Source of the DNA: Mycobacteriales bacterium
GTDB lineage: Bacteria > Actinomycetota > Actinomycetes > JAFAQI01 > DASSKL01
Reading direction: 5' to 3'
Assembly: GCA_035690485.1 (NCBI GenBank)
Contig: DASSKL010000008.1
Coordinates: 1 to 62,585, forward strand
DNA length: 62,585 nt
Each line of letters opens with the position of its first letter. Positions within the stretch are counted from its first letter, which is position 1. The notes below the pieces were generated by a model. That model was not told the origin of the DNA. It did no database searches and saw only the letters and a list, made by a program, of their open reading frames with translations. This document shows, in pieces, positions 42,073 to 50,314 of this stretch. A program made the position numbers and the translations under genes.

Positions 42073-42576
42073 GTGCCACTAGCCGTGGCTGCACAGGATG
42101 CGAAGGCGTGGTCGTCATGGCTACGCCTCGCCCGGCTGCAGACCGGCTTCGCCGTGACCCAGGGCCGGGTCTCCGCGGCGATGCGCGAGCCCGACACGGT
42201 CACCCGGGTCGTGCAGCTCCTCGTGCAGGAGATCGCCGCGTTGCCGGCGGTCGGGCAGGCCGTCCTCAGCGCCCCCGACGACCCCGACTTCCTCGTCTTC
42301 GCCCACTACCAGCGGGCCTCCACCGTGTGGCTCGACGAGCTTGCCGGCCGCGGTGTGATCAGTGCGCAGCGCGGCGAGGGCACCCGCCGGTTCGAACGCG
42401 CGCTGCTCGACTACGCCGGGCTCACCGCAGCAGACGCCCTCACCGAAGCTCGGGCCCCCGGTCCCTCCGCCGCGGCCCCGGGGGTGGGCACGGCGAAGCG
42501 CGGCGGCAGACGCCGGCTCGTGCTCGACCTTTCCTGGCCGGCGGCGGAGCCGGCGAACGGCAGCGTCAGCCGGTGA
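42073..42576 (+). CDS. Hypothetical protein, possible small DNA-interacting regulator
   Basis: This 167-residue protein is unrecognised. It has a helical N-terminal half (residues 12-80; WSSWLRLARLQTGFAVTQGRV and TVTRVVQLLVQEIAALPAVGQAVL), a middle segment FLVFAHYQRASTVWLDELAGRGVISAQRGEGTRRFERALLDYAGLT that could fold as a small winged-helix-like unit, and a Pro/Ala/basic tail. The start is GTG 42073 with GAGGGGG five bases upstream. Its last 11 bases overlap the convergent carboxypeptidase gene. A perfect-looking inverted repeat lies between promoter region and start. Function is unknown. Confidence 0.65.
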   Translation: MPLAVAAQDAKAWSSWLRLARLQTGFAVTQGRVSAAMREPDTVTRVVQLLVQEIAALPAVGQAVLSAPDDPDFLVFAHYQRASTVWLDELAGRGVISAQRGEGTRRFERALLDYAGLTAADALTEARAPGPSAAAPGVGTAKRGGRRRLVLDLSWPAAEPANGSVSR

Positions 42577-43822
42577 AGCGCGCGAGCCTGGCCACCGCGC
42601 TGTCCAGCTGACGCTGCGCGGCGGTCATGTCGCGGACGCCGGCGAGGAGCACGGAGAAGACCACCCGGCGGCCGTCGGGAGTCGCGGTGAAGCCGGACAG
42701 CGTCCGGACGGCGGTCAGCGTGCCGGTCTTGGCCCGCACCCGCCCGGTCAGCCAGGGTCCGCACAGCCGCGCGGCGAGCGTGCCGTCGAAGCAGGACCGC
42801 GGCAGCCCGCCGCGCAGCGCCGGCCCGATGGCGCTCGCGTCGGCGGCACGCAGCCAGGCGACCAGCTCCGTGGGGGCCTCGCGGTTCCAGTAGGACAGGC
42901 CGGATCCGTCGTACACCGCGCCGAGTGGCACGTTCATCGCCCGGGCCTGCGCGCCCAGCGCCTGGATGCCGGTGGCGCGGCTGCCGTGCCCGGTCAGGTG
43001 CGCGCCGACCTCGCGCAGGAGCATCTCGGCGTAGAAGTTGTCCGAGGCCTGCAGCATGTGCCCGACCAGCGACGACAGCGGTGCCGACCCGTCGGTCGCG
43101 AGCTGGGCGGTCGGCGCCCCCGCCGGCCGGCCGATCCGGGTCGGGCCGACGACCCCGATGCCGTGACGGGCGAGCGCGTCGCGCCAGAGCTGCGCGTTGC
43201 AGGGCGTGGGATCGGCGACGTACGCCGCGTCCCCGCGCCACCCGTTGCGGTCGACGCTGAACGCCGCGACCGGCCCGAGCTCGTCGGGTACGAAGCGCGG
43301 CTTCCAGCCCGGCGCGACGCTGTCGTGGGCGAAGCGCCCGTCGTCGACGTAGAGCGCGCCCTTGACGGTCCGCAGGCCCAGCCGAGACAGCACGGTGGCG
43401 AGGTTGTCGAGGTCACCCCGCCGCAGGCTGGGGTCGCCGGCGGCACGGAGCACGAGGTTGCCGGGCAGCACCCCGCCGACGATGCCGGTCGCGTTGACGT
43501 GCGGGGCGTCGGTCCACACGGCCGTGACGAAGCGGAACGCCGGACCGAGCTGCGAGAGCGCGGTGACCGCGGTGAAGACCTTCTGGTTGCTGGCCGGGGC
43601 CTGCGCGGTCGTCGGCCAGAGGCCAAAGGAGCCATGGCCGTCGATCTGCGCCTGCACGGCGATCTGCCCCGCAGTGCTGGCCCGCAGGTCGTTCAGGACC
43701 GCGCTGCGCAAGCCGGCGAGCGGATCGGTGGTCGCGCCGGCGGGTGACGCCGCGCCGAACCCGATGACCACGGCAAGCAGACAAGCGAGCACGGTTGTGA
43801 CACGAGTGACGCGGGGGGCCAT
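42566..43822 (-). CDS. dacB: D-alanyl-D-alanine carboxypeptidase/endopeptidase (PBP4/DacB class)
   Basis: This 418-residue exported serine peptidase has a signal peptide (residues 1-30, VLACLLAVVIGFGAASPAGA) and the three penicillin-binding motifs: SxxK at S78 in APASNQKVF, SxN as SDN in QASDNFYAEMLL, and KTG in RVRAKTGTLTAVRTLSGF. It acts outside the membrane, trimming peptidoglycan stem peptides. The length is close to other actinobacterial PBP4 proteins. ATG 43822 is preferred over an upstream in-frame ATG at 43870 because the signal sequence starts there. It is divergent from the small sigma-region-4-like gene. Confidence 0.93.
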   Translation of the reverse strand: MAPRVTRVTTVLACLLAVVIGFGAASPAGATTDPLAGLRSAVLNDLRASTAGQIAVQAQIDGHGSFGLWPTTAQAPASNQKVFTAVTALSQLGPAFRFVTAVWTDAPHVNATGIVGGVLPGNLVLRAAGDPSLRRGDLDNLATVLSRLGLRTVKGALYVDDGRFAHDSVAPGWKPRFVPDELGPVAAFSVDRNGWRGDAAYVADPTPCNAQLWRDALARHGIGVVGPTRIGRPAGAPTAQLATDGSAPLSSLVGHMLQASDNFYAEMLLREVGAHLTGHGSRATGIQALGAQARAMNVPLGAVYDGSGLSYWNREAPTELVAWLRAADASAIGPALRGGLPRSCFDGTLAARLCGPWLTGRVRAKTGTLTAVRTLSGFTATPDGRRVVFSVLLAGVRDMTAAQRQLDSAVARLARFTG

Positions 43823-43896
43823 GAGGGGACCGTACGGACAGCAGCGCGCCGGGGAGCCCGAAACGGTCAACCATCACCCGAAAGACCCAGGTGCCC

Positions 43897-43902
43897 TAGC
43901 CT
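43897..43902 (+). promoter_or_regulatory. Candidate -10 element (TAGCCT)
   Basis: TAGCCT is followed by exactly seven bases and GTG 43910, with no ribosome site. It points to a leaderless transcript. Confidence 0.5.
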
Positions 43903-43909
43903 TGGCCGG

Positions 43910-44248
43910 GTGAGCGACAAGCCGCGCTGCCGCCCGGTGCCCCCGGAAACGCTGCGCCATGCCGCCGCCGCCGAGGGCACGCCGGAGGCCGAGCTGCTCG
44001 AGCGGCTCGAGGCGGCACTGGCCGCGCTGCCCCCGGCCGAGCGCTCGGCGGCCGTCGTCGCCTACGGGCTGGCAGAGGGCTCGGCCGGCGTCGCCGACGA
44101 GCTCTCTCTGTCGACCGAGGACGCCGAGGCGCTGTCGCGCAGCGCCCTGCAGCTGTTGCGCGGCGCGCTGTCGGATGTCGACGTCGACGAGCCGCAGGTG
44201 CACCCACGCGTGGCGCGCAGCCGGCGCCGCCACCTTCCGGCCGAGTGA
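43910..44248 (+). CDS. Small sigma-region-4-like protein
   Basis: This 112-residue protein has LERLEAALAALPPAERSAAVVAYGLAEGSAGVADELSLSTEDAEALSRSALQLLRGAL (positions about 43997-44173), which resembles sigma factor region 4: a conserved L-x-x-LPPAERSAxxxAYGL helix, then a helix-turn-helix-like segment. The glycine-rich turn is unusual and there is no region 2. It may be a transcription regulator or an anti/co-sigma fragment; it is not a full sigma factor. A strong hairpin terminator with a T-tract follows 23 bases after its stop. Confidence 0.6.
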   Translation: MSDKPRCRPVPPETLRHAAAAEGTPEAELLERLEAALAALPPAERSAAVVAYGLAEGSAGVADELSLSTEDAEALSRSALQLLRGALSDVDVDEPQVHPRVARSRRRHLPAE

Positions 44249-44270
44249 GCCGACGCGCTGACCGCTCACT

Positions 44271-44307
44271 GAAAAGAGGCCCCCGACACTGTCTGGGACC
44301 TCTTTTC
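44271..44307. terminator. Intrinsic terminator downstream of the sigma-4-like gene
   Basis: GAAAAGAGG (44271-44279) pairs with CCTCTTTTC (44299-44307); an inner CCC/GGG extends the stem across one mismatch. The right arm ends with a T-run, and the left arm gives one on the minus strand, so it can work in both directions. It is the only hairpin in the window with a U-tract. Confidence 0.85.
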
Positions 44308-44478
44308 GCCGACCCGCCAGGTCGCCTCTCGGCACAGGTGCGCTCGTGGCGCCAATTGTTGGGACCGGGGGCCATGGAACGAGCCGGCAGGTGCACTGCC
44401 CCTCAGGGAGGCGGTAGCACCATGGGCTCCAACCTACAGGCCTGTCCGGGCATTCCGGGCCGTGACAGGGTGACGGTC

Positions 44479-46179
44479 ATGGCGACGCCCCTGGCAGCGG
44501 CCCGCAGCCGTGTCCACGACGTGCGCCACCCCGCCCCCCTGCTCCTCGAGCTCGACCTCACCGCCGACCTGCTCGACGACGTCCCGTCGGATCCGTTGTC
44601 GGCGCTGCAGGCGCGCCGGCGTACGCCGCTTCGGGCCGTGCTCGACAACCTGCACGACGCGGCCGACGACCCGCGGGTCGCGGGGGTGGTGGCGAGGGTC
44701 GGCGGGCGGCCGAGCCTCGCGCGGGTGCAGGAGCTGGCGGACGCGGTGCGGGAGTTCCGGCGACACGGCAAGCCGGCGGTCGCGTGGGCGGAGACGTTCG
44801 GCGAGTTCGGGCCGGGCACGTCGGGCTACGTGCTCGCGACGGCGTTCGACGAGATCTGGCTGCAGCCCTCCGGCGACGTGGGGCTCCTCGGTGTCGCGGC
44901 CGGTGCATGGTTCCTGCGCGAGGCGCTGGACCGGGCGGGCGTGGAACCGCAGCTCGACCGGCGCTACGAGTACAAGAACGCCGCCGACCTGCTGCTGTCC
45001 CGGGAGTTTCGCGCGGCCCACCGGGAGGCGACGGCCCGGTTGGCGGCGTCGGCCTTCGAGCAGGTCGTCGCCGCGATCGCCACCGGCCGCGGCCTGGCCG
45101 CCGCCGACGTCCGGTCCCTGGTCGACCGCGCCCCGCTGATGGCGCAGGAGGCGCTCGACGCCGGGCTCGTCGACCGGCTCGGCTACCGCGACGAGGTCTA
45201 CGCCGACCTGCGCCGCCGGCTCGGCCACGACGGCACCGTGCGGTTGCTCTACGTCGGTCGATACGAGCGACGCCACCGACTGCCCGAGCGGGTGGCCGGC
45301 GCCGTGCACCGCGACCGCCCGGTCGTCGCCCTCGTGCACGGCAGCGGCGCGATCCGCCAAGGGCGCAGCGGACGATCGTTCCCGACGGGAGCGGCGATGG
45401 GATCGGAAACGGTCGCGGCGGCGCTGCGGGCGGCCACGGCCGCCGGGCCGGTCAAGGCGATCGTCTTTCGCGTCAACAGCCCGGGCGGGTCCTACGTCGC
45501 GTCCGACACGATCTGGCGGGAAGTCGCCTGCGCCCGCGAGGCCGGCAAGCCGGTGGTCGTGTCGATGGGTGACGTCGCGGGGTCGGGCGGCTACTTCGTC
45601 GCCTGCGGCGCCGACGCGATCGTGGCCCAGCCCGGGACGCTGACCGGGTCGATCGGCGTGGTGGGCGGCAAGGCGGTGCTCACCGGCCTGCGCGAGCGGC
45701 TGGGCATCGGGCACGGCACGGTCACCGAGGGCCGCCACGCCCTGATGTTCTCGGCGCAGCAGGAGTTCTCGGCCGAGGAGTGGCAGCGGCTGCAGGACTG
45801 GCTCGACCGCGTCTACGACGACTTCACCGCGAAGGTCGCGGCGGGGCGCGGGATGAGCCGGGAGCAGGTGCACGAGGTGGCCCGCGGCCGGGTCTGGACC
45901 GGCGCCGACGCGCGGGAGCGCGGGCTCGTCGACGAGCTCGGCGGCCTGCACCGAGCCGCGGAGATCGCGTGTGAGCGCGCCGACCTGCCCGCCGGGACCG
46001 AGCTGCGCCGCTACCCCTCCGTCGGCCTGCCGGCACGGCTGCGGCGCCCGCGCTCCAGCGAGGATCCCGCGGCCGCGGCGGCGATGCACCTGCCCTGGGG
46101 CTCCTTCACCGACCTGGCCACCGTGCTCGGCCTGCCGGCCGCAGGCCCGCTGACGATGCCCGGCCTGCGCCTGACCTGA
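44479..46179 (+). CDS. sppA: Signal peptide peptidase SppA (67K type)
   Basis: This 566-residue serine protease degrades cleaved signal peptides. Two ClpP-like domains are visible: the N-terminal half with AGVVARVGGRPSLARVQELADAV and the lysine in RYEYKNAADLLLS, and the C-terminal half with RVNSPGGSYVASDTIWREV and the nucleophile serine in GDVAGSGGYFVACGADAIVA. TGSIGVVGGKAVLTGL is characteristic. The lysine-serine dyad is therefore split between halves, as in 67K SppA. No clear signal anchor is seen. An ATG at 44422 with AGGGAGG upstream would add 19 residues; I chose the ATG at 44479, which has AGGGTG nearby, with moderate certainty. Confidence 0.9.
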   Translation: MATPLAAARSRVHDVRHPAPLLLELDLTADLLDDVPSDPLSALQARRRTPLRAVLDNLHDAADDPRVAGVVARVGGRPSLARVQELADAVREFRRHGKPAVAWAETFGEFGPGTSGYVLATAFDEIWLQPSGDVGLLGVAAGAWFLREALDRAGVEPQLDRRYEYKNAADLLLSREFRAAHREATARLAASAFEQVVAAIATGRGLAAADVRSLVDRAPLMAQEALDAGLVDRLGYRDEVYADLRRRLGHDGTVRLLYVGRYERRHRLPERVAGAVHRDRPVVALVHGSGAIRQGRSGRSFPTGAAMGSETVAAALRAATAAGPVKAIVFRVNSPGGSYVASDTIWREVACAREAGKPVVVSMGDVAGSGGYFVACGADAIVAQPGTLTGSIGVVGGKAVLTGLRERLGIGHGTVTEGRHALMFSAQQEFSAEEWQRLQDWLDRVYDDFTAKVAAGRGMSREQVHEVARGRVWTGADARERGLVDELGGLHRAAEIACERADLPAGTELRRYPSVGLPARLRRPRSSEDPAAAAAMHLPWGSFTDLATVLGLPAAGPLTMPGLRLT

Positions 46180-46189
46180 GGCGACCGGC

Positions 46190-46696
46190 TCAGCCGAGGT
46201 GGCGGTAGTCGCCGCGGTGCCAGACCAGCGGATCGGGGAGGTCACCGGCTTCGGCGTACGCGATCTCGGCCGTCACCAACCGGCGCCAGCCGAGGCCGCG
46301 CGTGTCGATCACGGTGCAGCCGGCCCAGGTGGTCACTCCCTCGAGCACCGGACCCCACTCGGTGTCGCGCCACCGGCGAGTGCGGAACACGCCGCCCGGT
46401 GCCGGGCGCAGGCCCGCGACCTCGTCGGCGACGTCGCGCTGCGCCCAGTCGAGCACCTGCACCGTGAACCGGCCCGACTCCTCGAGCCGCTCGAGCAGGT
46501 CGCTGTCCTCCGTGACGACGCCGACGATCTGCGCGGGCTCCACGACGAAACACGACGACACGGTCAGCCCGGCCGGGCGCCCGCCGGCAAGCGCCGTCCA
46601 GACCGTGACGCCGCCGGCAAGCCGGCCGCGCAACCGGCGGACCGGCTCGCGGTCGTCCTCGGCCGGCAGGAAGGGGTGCTCCCCATGGATCGACAC
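46190..46696 (-). CDS. Flavin reductase family protein
   Basis: This 168-residue protein has the split-barrel FMN-binding fold: VRRLRGRLAGGVTVWTALAGGRPAGLTVSSCFVVEPAQIVGVV and LERLEESGRFTVQVLDWAQRDVAD. The family reduces flavin with NAD(P)H, often for a two-component monooxygenase, or acts as an oxidoreductase itself. No monooxygenase partner is adjacent. GTG 46696 is preferred because GAGG lies eight bases upstream; GTG 46717 would add seven residues. It converges with sppA, with a ten-base gap. Confidence 0.85.
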   Translation of the reverse strand: MSIHGEHPFLPAEDDREPVRRLRGRLAGGVTVWTALAGGRPAGLTVSSCFVVEPAQIVGVVTEDSDLLERLEESGRFTVQVLDWAQRDVADEVAGLRPAPGGVFRTRRWRDTEWGPVLEGVTTWAGCTVIDTRGLGWRRLVTAEIAYAEAGDLPDPLVWHRGDYRHLG

Positions 46697-46805
46697 CCGG
46701 CCATCCTCGCAAGCCACCGCAACCGATTCCCGCCTCCCGGCCTACTGAGTGGAACGGTTGTCGGACGGGGCACGGCAAATCCACCCCAATCGGCGGGGGA
46801 CGGGG

Positions 46806-47564
46806 CTAGGGCAGCGTGTCGAGGAAGTCCAGCACGGCTCGGTTGAAGGGCTCGGGGTTCTCGAGGTTGGCCGCGTGCCCCGCGTCGGGGATCACGACCT
46901 TGCGCGCGCCCGGGATCTTGCTGGCCATGTAGTCGCTGGCCGCCTGGTAGCCGGCGTCGTTGTCCCCCACGACGACCAGCGTCGGCACCGCGATGGACGG
47001 CAGCGAGTCGATGACGCGAGCGTCGCGCTGGCTGAAGTAGCCGCGCGAGGCCCGGGCGAGCCCGGCGGCGCTGCGGTGGCGGGCCACCGCGGTCTCGGTC
47101 GCCTTCGGCAGCGCGTCGAGGCCCTTCTCGTCGTAGCGCTGGGCGAAGCGCTCGGCGGTGGCGTTCCAGCCGTCTCGCGCGCTGTCCTTGCGGAAACCGG
47201 GGCCGGTGCTCATCAGCATCAGGGCGCGGACCCGCTCCGGGTGGGCGAGCAGGAACTCGAGGGAGAGGAACCCGCCGAGCGAGAGTCCAGCGACGACCGC
47301 AGTGTCGGCGCCGACGTGGTCGAGCAGCGCGACCATGTCGCCCATCACCCGCTCGACGGTGTACTCCGCCGGGTCCTCGGGCGAGTCGGAGTCGCCGTGC
47401 CCGCGCAGGTCCCAGGTGACCACCTGGAACCGGTCGGCCAGGGCCGGGACCGTGGGGTCCCAGAGCCGGTGGTCGGTGCTGTAGGCGTGGGACAGCAGCA
47501 CGGTGGGACCGCTGCCCTGCACGTCGTACCAGATGCCGACACCGTGGCGGTCGAGATAGGCCAC
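46806..47564 (-). CDS. Alpha/beta hydrolase (enol-lactonase-like)
   Basis: This 252-residue hydrolase has the elbow AGLSLGGFLSLEF near residue 94, the oxyanion region LSHAYSTDHRLWDPTVPAL, the WDLRGHGDSDSPED motif and the catalytic histidine in IPDAGHAANLENPEPFNRAV. This profile resembles 3-oxoadipate enol-lactonase and lipid hydrolases. It starts (GTG 47564) five bases after the SDR stop, so both belong to one transcript. The adjacent SDR and enoyl-CoA hydratase point to lipid or alicyclic-acid degradation. The substrate remains unknown. Confidence 0.88.
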   Translation of the reverse strand: MAYLDRHGVGIWYDVQGSGPTVLLSHAYSTDHRLWDPTVPALADRFQVVTWDLRGHGDSDSPEDPAEYTVERVMGDMVALLDHVGADTAVVAGLSLGGFLSLEFLLAHPERVRALMLMSTGPGFRKDSARDGWNATAERFAQRYDEKGLDALPKATETAVARHRSAAGLARASRGYFSQRDARVIDSLPSIAVPTLVVVGDNDAGYQAASDYMASKIPGARKVVIPDAGHAANLENPEPFNRAVLDFLDTLP

Positions 47565-47569
47565 TGCGG

Positions 47570-48355
47570 TCAGCCCTGCTCGGCCATACGGGCCTTGACC
47601 CGGCGCATGCCGGCGAGCCAGCGGTCGCGGTCGGCGGTGCGGCGGCGTTCGTACTCCACGACCTCGGGGTGCGGCAGCACAAGGAAGCGCTCGTCGCGGA
47701 TCGCCTGGACGACGGCCTCTGCGGCATCCTCCGGCTCGACCACGCCGCCGGCCGCGAGCGTGGCGTTGTGGGTGCCGGCGGCCATGAGCATCGGGGTGCG
47801 CACGCCCTGCGGGCACAGGCACGACACCTTGACGCCGGCGTCGCCGTAGTTCATCGACAGCCACTCGGCGAACGCGACCGCGGCGTGCTTGGTCACCGTG
47901 TAGGTCGCCGAGTCGAGGTTCGTGAGCAGCCCGGCCGCCGAGGCGGTGGTGAGGATGTAGCCGTGGCCGCGCTCGACCATCCGCGGTACGAGGGCGCGCG
48001 CCGCGTAGACGTGCGCCATCACGTTGATGTTCCAGGAGCCCATCCAGTCGGCGTCGTCGTCACCGATGCCGCGACCGAGCCCGACGCCGGCGTTGGCGCA
48101 GAACAGGTCGATCGGGCCGATGTCGCGCTCGACCTTCTCGACGAGGTCACGGACCTGACCCTCGTCGGAGACGTCGACCTTCTCGGCGACCGCCTGCGCG
48201 CCGGTCAGGCCCTCGGCCGTCTCGCGGGCGCCGTCGAGGTTGCGATCGACCACGACCACGGCCTTGGCGCCCTCCCGGGCGAAGCGCTGGCACAGCGCGC
48301 GGCCGATGCCGCTGCCGCCACCGGTGACCACAACGACCTTGTCCTTGATCTCCAT
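47570..48355 (-). CDS. Short-chain dehydrogenase/reductase
   Basis: This 261-residue SDR binds NAD(P) through TGGGSGIGRALCQRF (TGxxxGIG at residues 11-18). The NAG motif is CANAGVGLGRG and the catalytic set includes the serine in TTASAAGLLT and the YTVTK motif (Tyr and Lys). VDRNLDGARE after strand 2 favours NAD. It oxidises or reduces a hydroxyl/keto group on an unknown lipid. TAGAGT lies seven bases before its ATG at 48355, with no ribosome site, so it probably starts its own leaderless transcript downstream of the hairpin. Confidence 0.9.
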   Translation of the reverse strand: MEIKDKVVVVTGGGSGIGRALCQRFAREGAKAVVVVDRNLDGARETAEGLTGAQAVAEKVDVSDEGQVRDLVEKVERDIGPIDLFCANAGVGLGRGIGDDDADWMGSWNINVMAHVYAARALVPRMVERGHGYILTTASAAGLLTNLDSATYTVTKHAAVAFAEWLSMNYGDAGVKVSCLCPQGVRTPMLMAAGTHNATLAAGGVVEPEDAAEAVVQAIRDERFLVLPHPEVVEYERRRTADRDRWLAGMRRVKARMAEQG

Positions 48356-48362
48356 GGGCGCG

Positions 48363-48368
48363 ACTCTA
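48363..48368 (-). promoter_or_regulatory. Candidate -10 element (TAGAGT) for the SDR
   Basis: TAGAGT on the minus strand is exactly seven bases before the ATG at 48355. It lies right downstream of a hairpin that could end transcription from the upstream enoyl-CoA hydratase gene. Confidence 0.5.
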
Positions 48369-48383
48369 GGCCGAGCGCCACGT

Positions 48384-48436
48384 GCCCGCCGGTAGCGGGG
48401 GTTGGCGAGACCCCGATCGCCCCGTTACCGCCGGGC
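48384..48436 (-). terminator. Hairpin between enoyl-CoA hydratase and SDR
   Basis: Arms of 17 bases (48384-48400 and 48420-48436; core GCCCG...CGGGC) pair with two mismatches around a 19-base loop. It lies 18 bases downstream of the hydratase stop and before the SDR start. No U-tract follows, as for many actinobacterial terminators. Confidence 0.65.
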
Positions 48437-48454
48437 AGGTGCAGCGGGAGGAAG

Positions 48455-49237
48455 TCAGCGACCCTCGAAGTGACCCGGTCGCTTCTCACGAAAGGCCGCG
48501 AACGCCTCGCGCGAGTCGCTGGTCGACTGCACCACGGCCATGTGCGACGAGATCAAGTCGAGGTGGGTGCGCAGGTCGAGCCGAAGGGACTGGTAGGTCG
48601 CGCGCTTGATGACGCCTACCGACACCGGCGGCAGCGCGGCCAGCCGCTCGGCGAACTCGTAGGTCTTCGGCAGCAGCTCGTCATCGGGGTAGCAGTGGTT
48701 GGCGATACCGATGCGCTCGGCCTCCCGGCCGTCGACGAAGTCGCCGGTGAGCAGGAGCTCGAGGGCCTTGGCGACGCCGACGAGCCGGGGCAGCCAGAAG
48801 CACCCTCCGTCGCCGGGCACCAGGCCCACCCGGATGTAGCCCTCGGAGAACCGCGCCGACTCGCCGGCGAAGCGCATGTCGCACATCAGCGCCATGTCCA
48901 TGCCCGCCCCGACCGCCGGGCCCTTGACCGCGGCGACAACGGGCTTGTCGAGGTCCTCGAGCGCGAGCGCGATCCGGTGGATGCGGTGGGTCAGCATCCG
49001 CTTGCGGTCGAGGGGGGTGGGCTCGACGCCCGACAGGTCGCCGAGATCGATGCCGGAGCAGAACGCGTCGCCCGCCCCGGTGAGGACGAGTGCGCGTACG
49101 CCGTCGTCGGCGGTCACCTCGCGCAGCGCGTCCGCCCAGTCGTCGATCATCGGCAGCGTGAAGGCGTTCTTGCGGTGCGGACGGTTGAGCAGGATCGTCG
49201 CGACCTTGCCGTCGACGGTGTACTCCAGGTCAGCCAT
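48455..49237 (-). CDS. Enoyl-CoA hydratase/isomerase family protein
   Basis: This 260-residue crotonase-fold protein hydrates or isomerises enoyl-CoA. It shows LNRPHRKNAFTLPMIDDW, the oxyanion loop DAFCSGIDLGDLSG and KPVVAAVKGPAVGAGMDMALMCDMRFA, and VGLVPGDGGCFWLPRLVG at the acid/base positions. There is an aspartate at GDGG where classical hydratases carry glutamate, so a hydratase, isomerase or dehalogenase-type reaction are all possible. The ATG at 49237 overlaps the preceding acyl-CoA dehydrogenase stop by eight bases (ATGGCTGA). Confidence 0.9.
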   Translation of the reverse strand: MADLEYTVDGKVATILLNRPHRKNAFTLPMIDDWADALREVTADDGVRALVLTGAGDAFCSGIDLGDLSGVEPTPLDRKRMLTHRIHRIALALEDLDKPVVAAVKGPAVGAGMDMALMCDMRFAGESARFSEGYIRVGLVPGDGGCFWLPRLVGVAKALELLLTGDFVDGREAERIGIANHCYPDDELLPKTYEFAERLAALPPVSVGVIKRATYQSLRLDLRTHLDLISSHMAVVQSTSDSREAFAAFREKRPGHFEGR

Positions 49238-50312
49238 GTCGCTCCTCGTCCGAAGTCAGTTGGGGCCAGAGGCCGTCGGCACCGGCGCGCAGCGCCTGCT
49301 CGCCGACGACCCGCGCCCAGTGCTGCTCGTTGCCGTACTCGTCGCGCCACGCCCACAGCCGGGTGGTGGCCTGGCGGAGCACGTGCTCGCGGGTGAAGCC
49401 GATGGCGCCGTGCACCTGATGGGCGAGCCGGGCGACCACGCCGGCCGTGCGACCCGCCTGCTCCTTGGCGGCGGCGACCCGTACCCGCGCCAGTGGTGCG
49501 CCGGCCTGCAGGTCGCGGACGGCAGCGTCGGCCGCGATGCTCGACGCGGCGACCACCCCGGCCATCTCGGCGAGGTGCTGCTGCACCGCCTGGAACCGCG
49601 CGATGGGCCGGCCGAACTGCACGCGTTGCTCGGCGTAGCCCACCGACAGGTCGAGCGCGCGCTCAGCAGCGCCGGACATCAGCACGGCCCGACCCAGCGC
49701 GCCGCGCAGCAGGAAGGCGTCGGCGGTCGCGTCCGGGCCGGGGGCGGCGGCCGCGGCGGCGACTGCCCCGTCGAACGTCACCTCGTCGCGGGGCTCGGAG
49801 GCGACGTTGCGGCCGGGCTGCACGTCGTAGGCCGAGCGGTCGAGCAGGAGCACCAGCGGCTCCGGGACGTCGACCAGCACCACGAGCCGCTCGGCCACCC
49901 GCGCCCAGGGCACGCGGGACAGCCGGCCCGACACCCGCCAGCCGTCGCCGACCCGGCGCAGGGTGAGCCCCTCACCGACCGCGGCGGCCAGCGGGCCCGA
50001 CGGCACGTCGAGGCCGGCACCGGCGAGAAGCCAGCCGGCCAGCAACGCCGTCTCGGCGAGCGGGACGGGCGCGGCGTGGCGCCCCGCGGCCCGCAGCAGC
50101 GCGGCCGCCTCCACGAGTCCCGCGCCGGCACCGCCGCGCGCCTCCGGCACCGGAAGGAGAGTCATGCCCGCCTGCTCGAGCGCCTGCCAGACCTGCGGCG
50201 CCCAGCCGTCGCCGGCCGCCGCCTGATCGACGGCCTCCGGCGGGCAGGTGTCGGCGAACAGCTCCTCGGCGGTCGCGACGAGCAGGTCGTCGGCCATCGC
50301 GCCGTGTCCCAT
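49230..50312 (-). CDS. Acyl-CoA dehydrogenase, pair B smaller subunit
   Basis: This 360-residue protein is an acyl-CoA dehydrogenase-fold subunit with an Ala/Gly-rich N-terminal half, RVQFGRPIARFQAVQQHLAEMAG and LAHQVHGAIGFTREHVLRQ in the C-terminal helices, and no E-GT motif at its end. It lacks the KRAKTS tail of the smaller subunits in the other two pairs, so it is a more distant relative. ATG 50312 has GGGGGAG eight bases upstream and is preferred over ATG 50297. It is two bases downstream of the larger gene of the pair. Confidence 0.88.
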   Translation of the reverse strand: MGHGAMADDLLVATAEELFADTCPPEAVDQAAAGDGWAPQVWQALEQAGMTLLPVPEARGGAGAGLVEAAALLRAAGRHAAPVPLAETALLAGWLLAGAGLDVPSGPLAAAVGEGLTLRRVGDGWRVSGRLSRVPWARVAERLVVLVDVPEPLVLLLDRSAYDVQPGRNVASEPRDEVTFDGAVAAAAAAPGPDATADAFLLRGALGRAVLMSGAAERALDLSVGYAEQRVQFGRPIARFQAVQQHLAEMAGVVAASSIAADAAVRDLQAGAPLARVRVAAAKEQAGRTAGVVARLAHQVHGAIGFTREHVLRQATTRLWAWRDEYGNEQHWARVVGEQALRAGADGLWPQLTSDEERHG

Positions 50313-50314
50313 GC

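Noticed and set aside
44422-44478. Upstream ATG at 44422 as the sppA start
   Set aside because: It has a good AGGGAGG but a ten-base spacing, and the 19 added residues look unlike SppA N termini. It remains an alternative.
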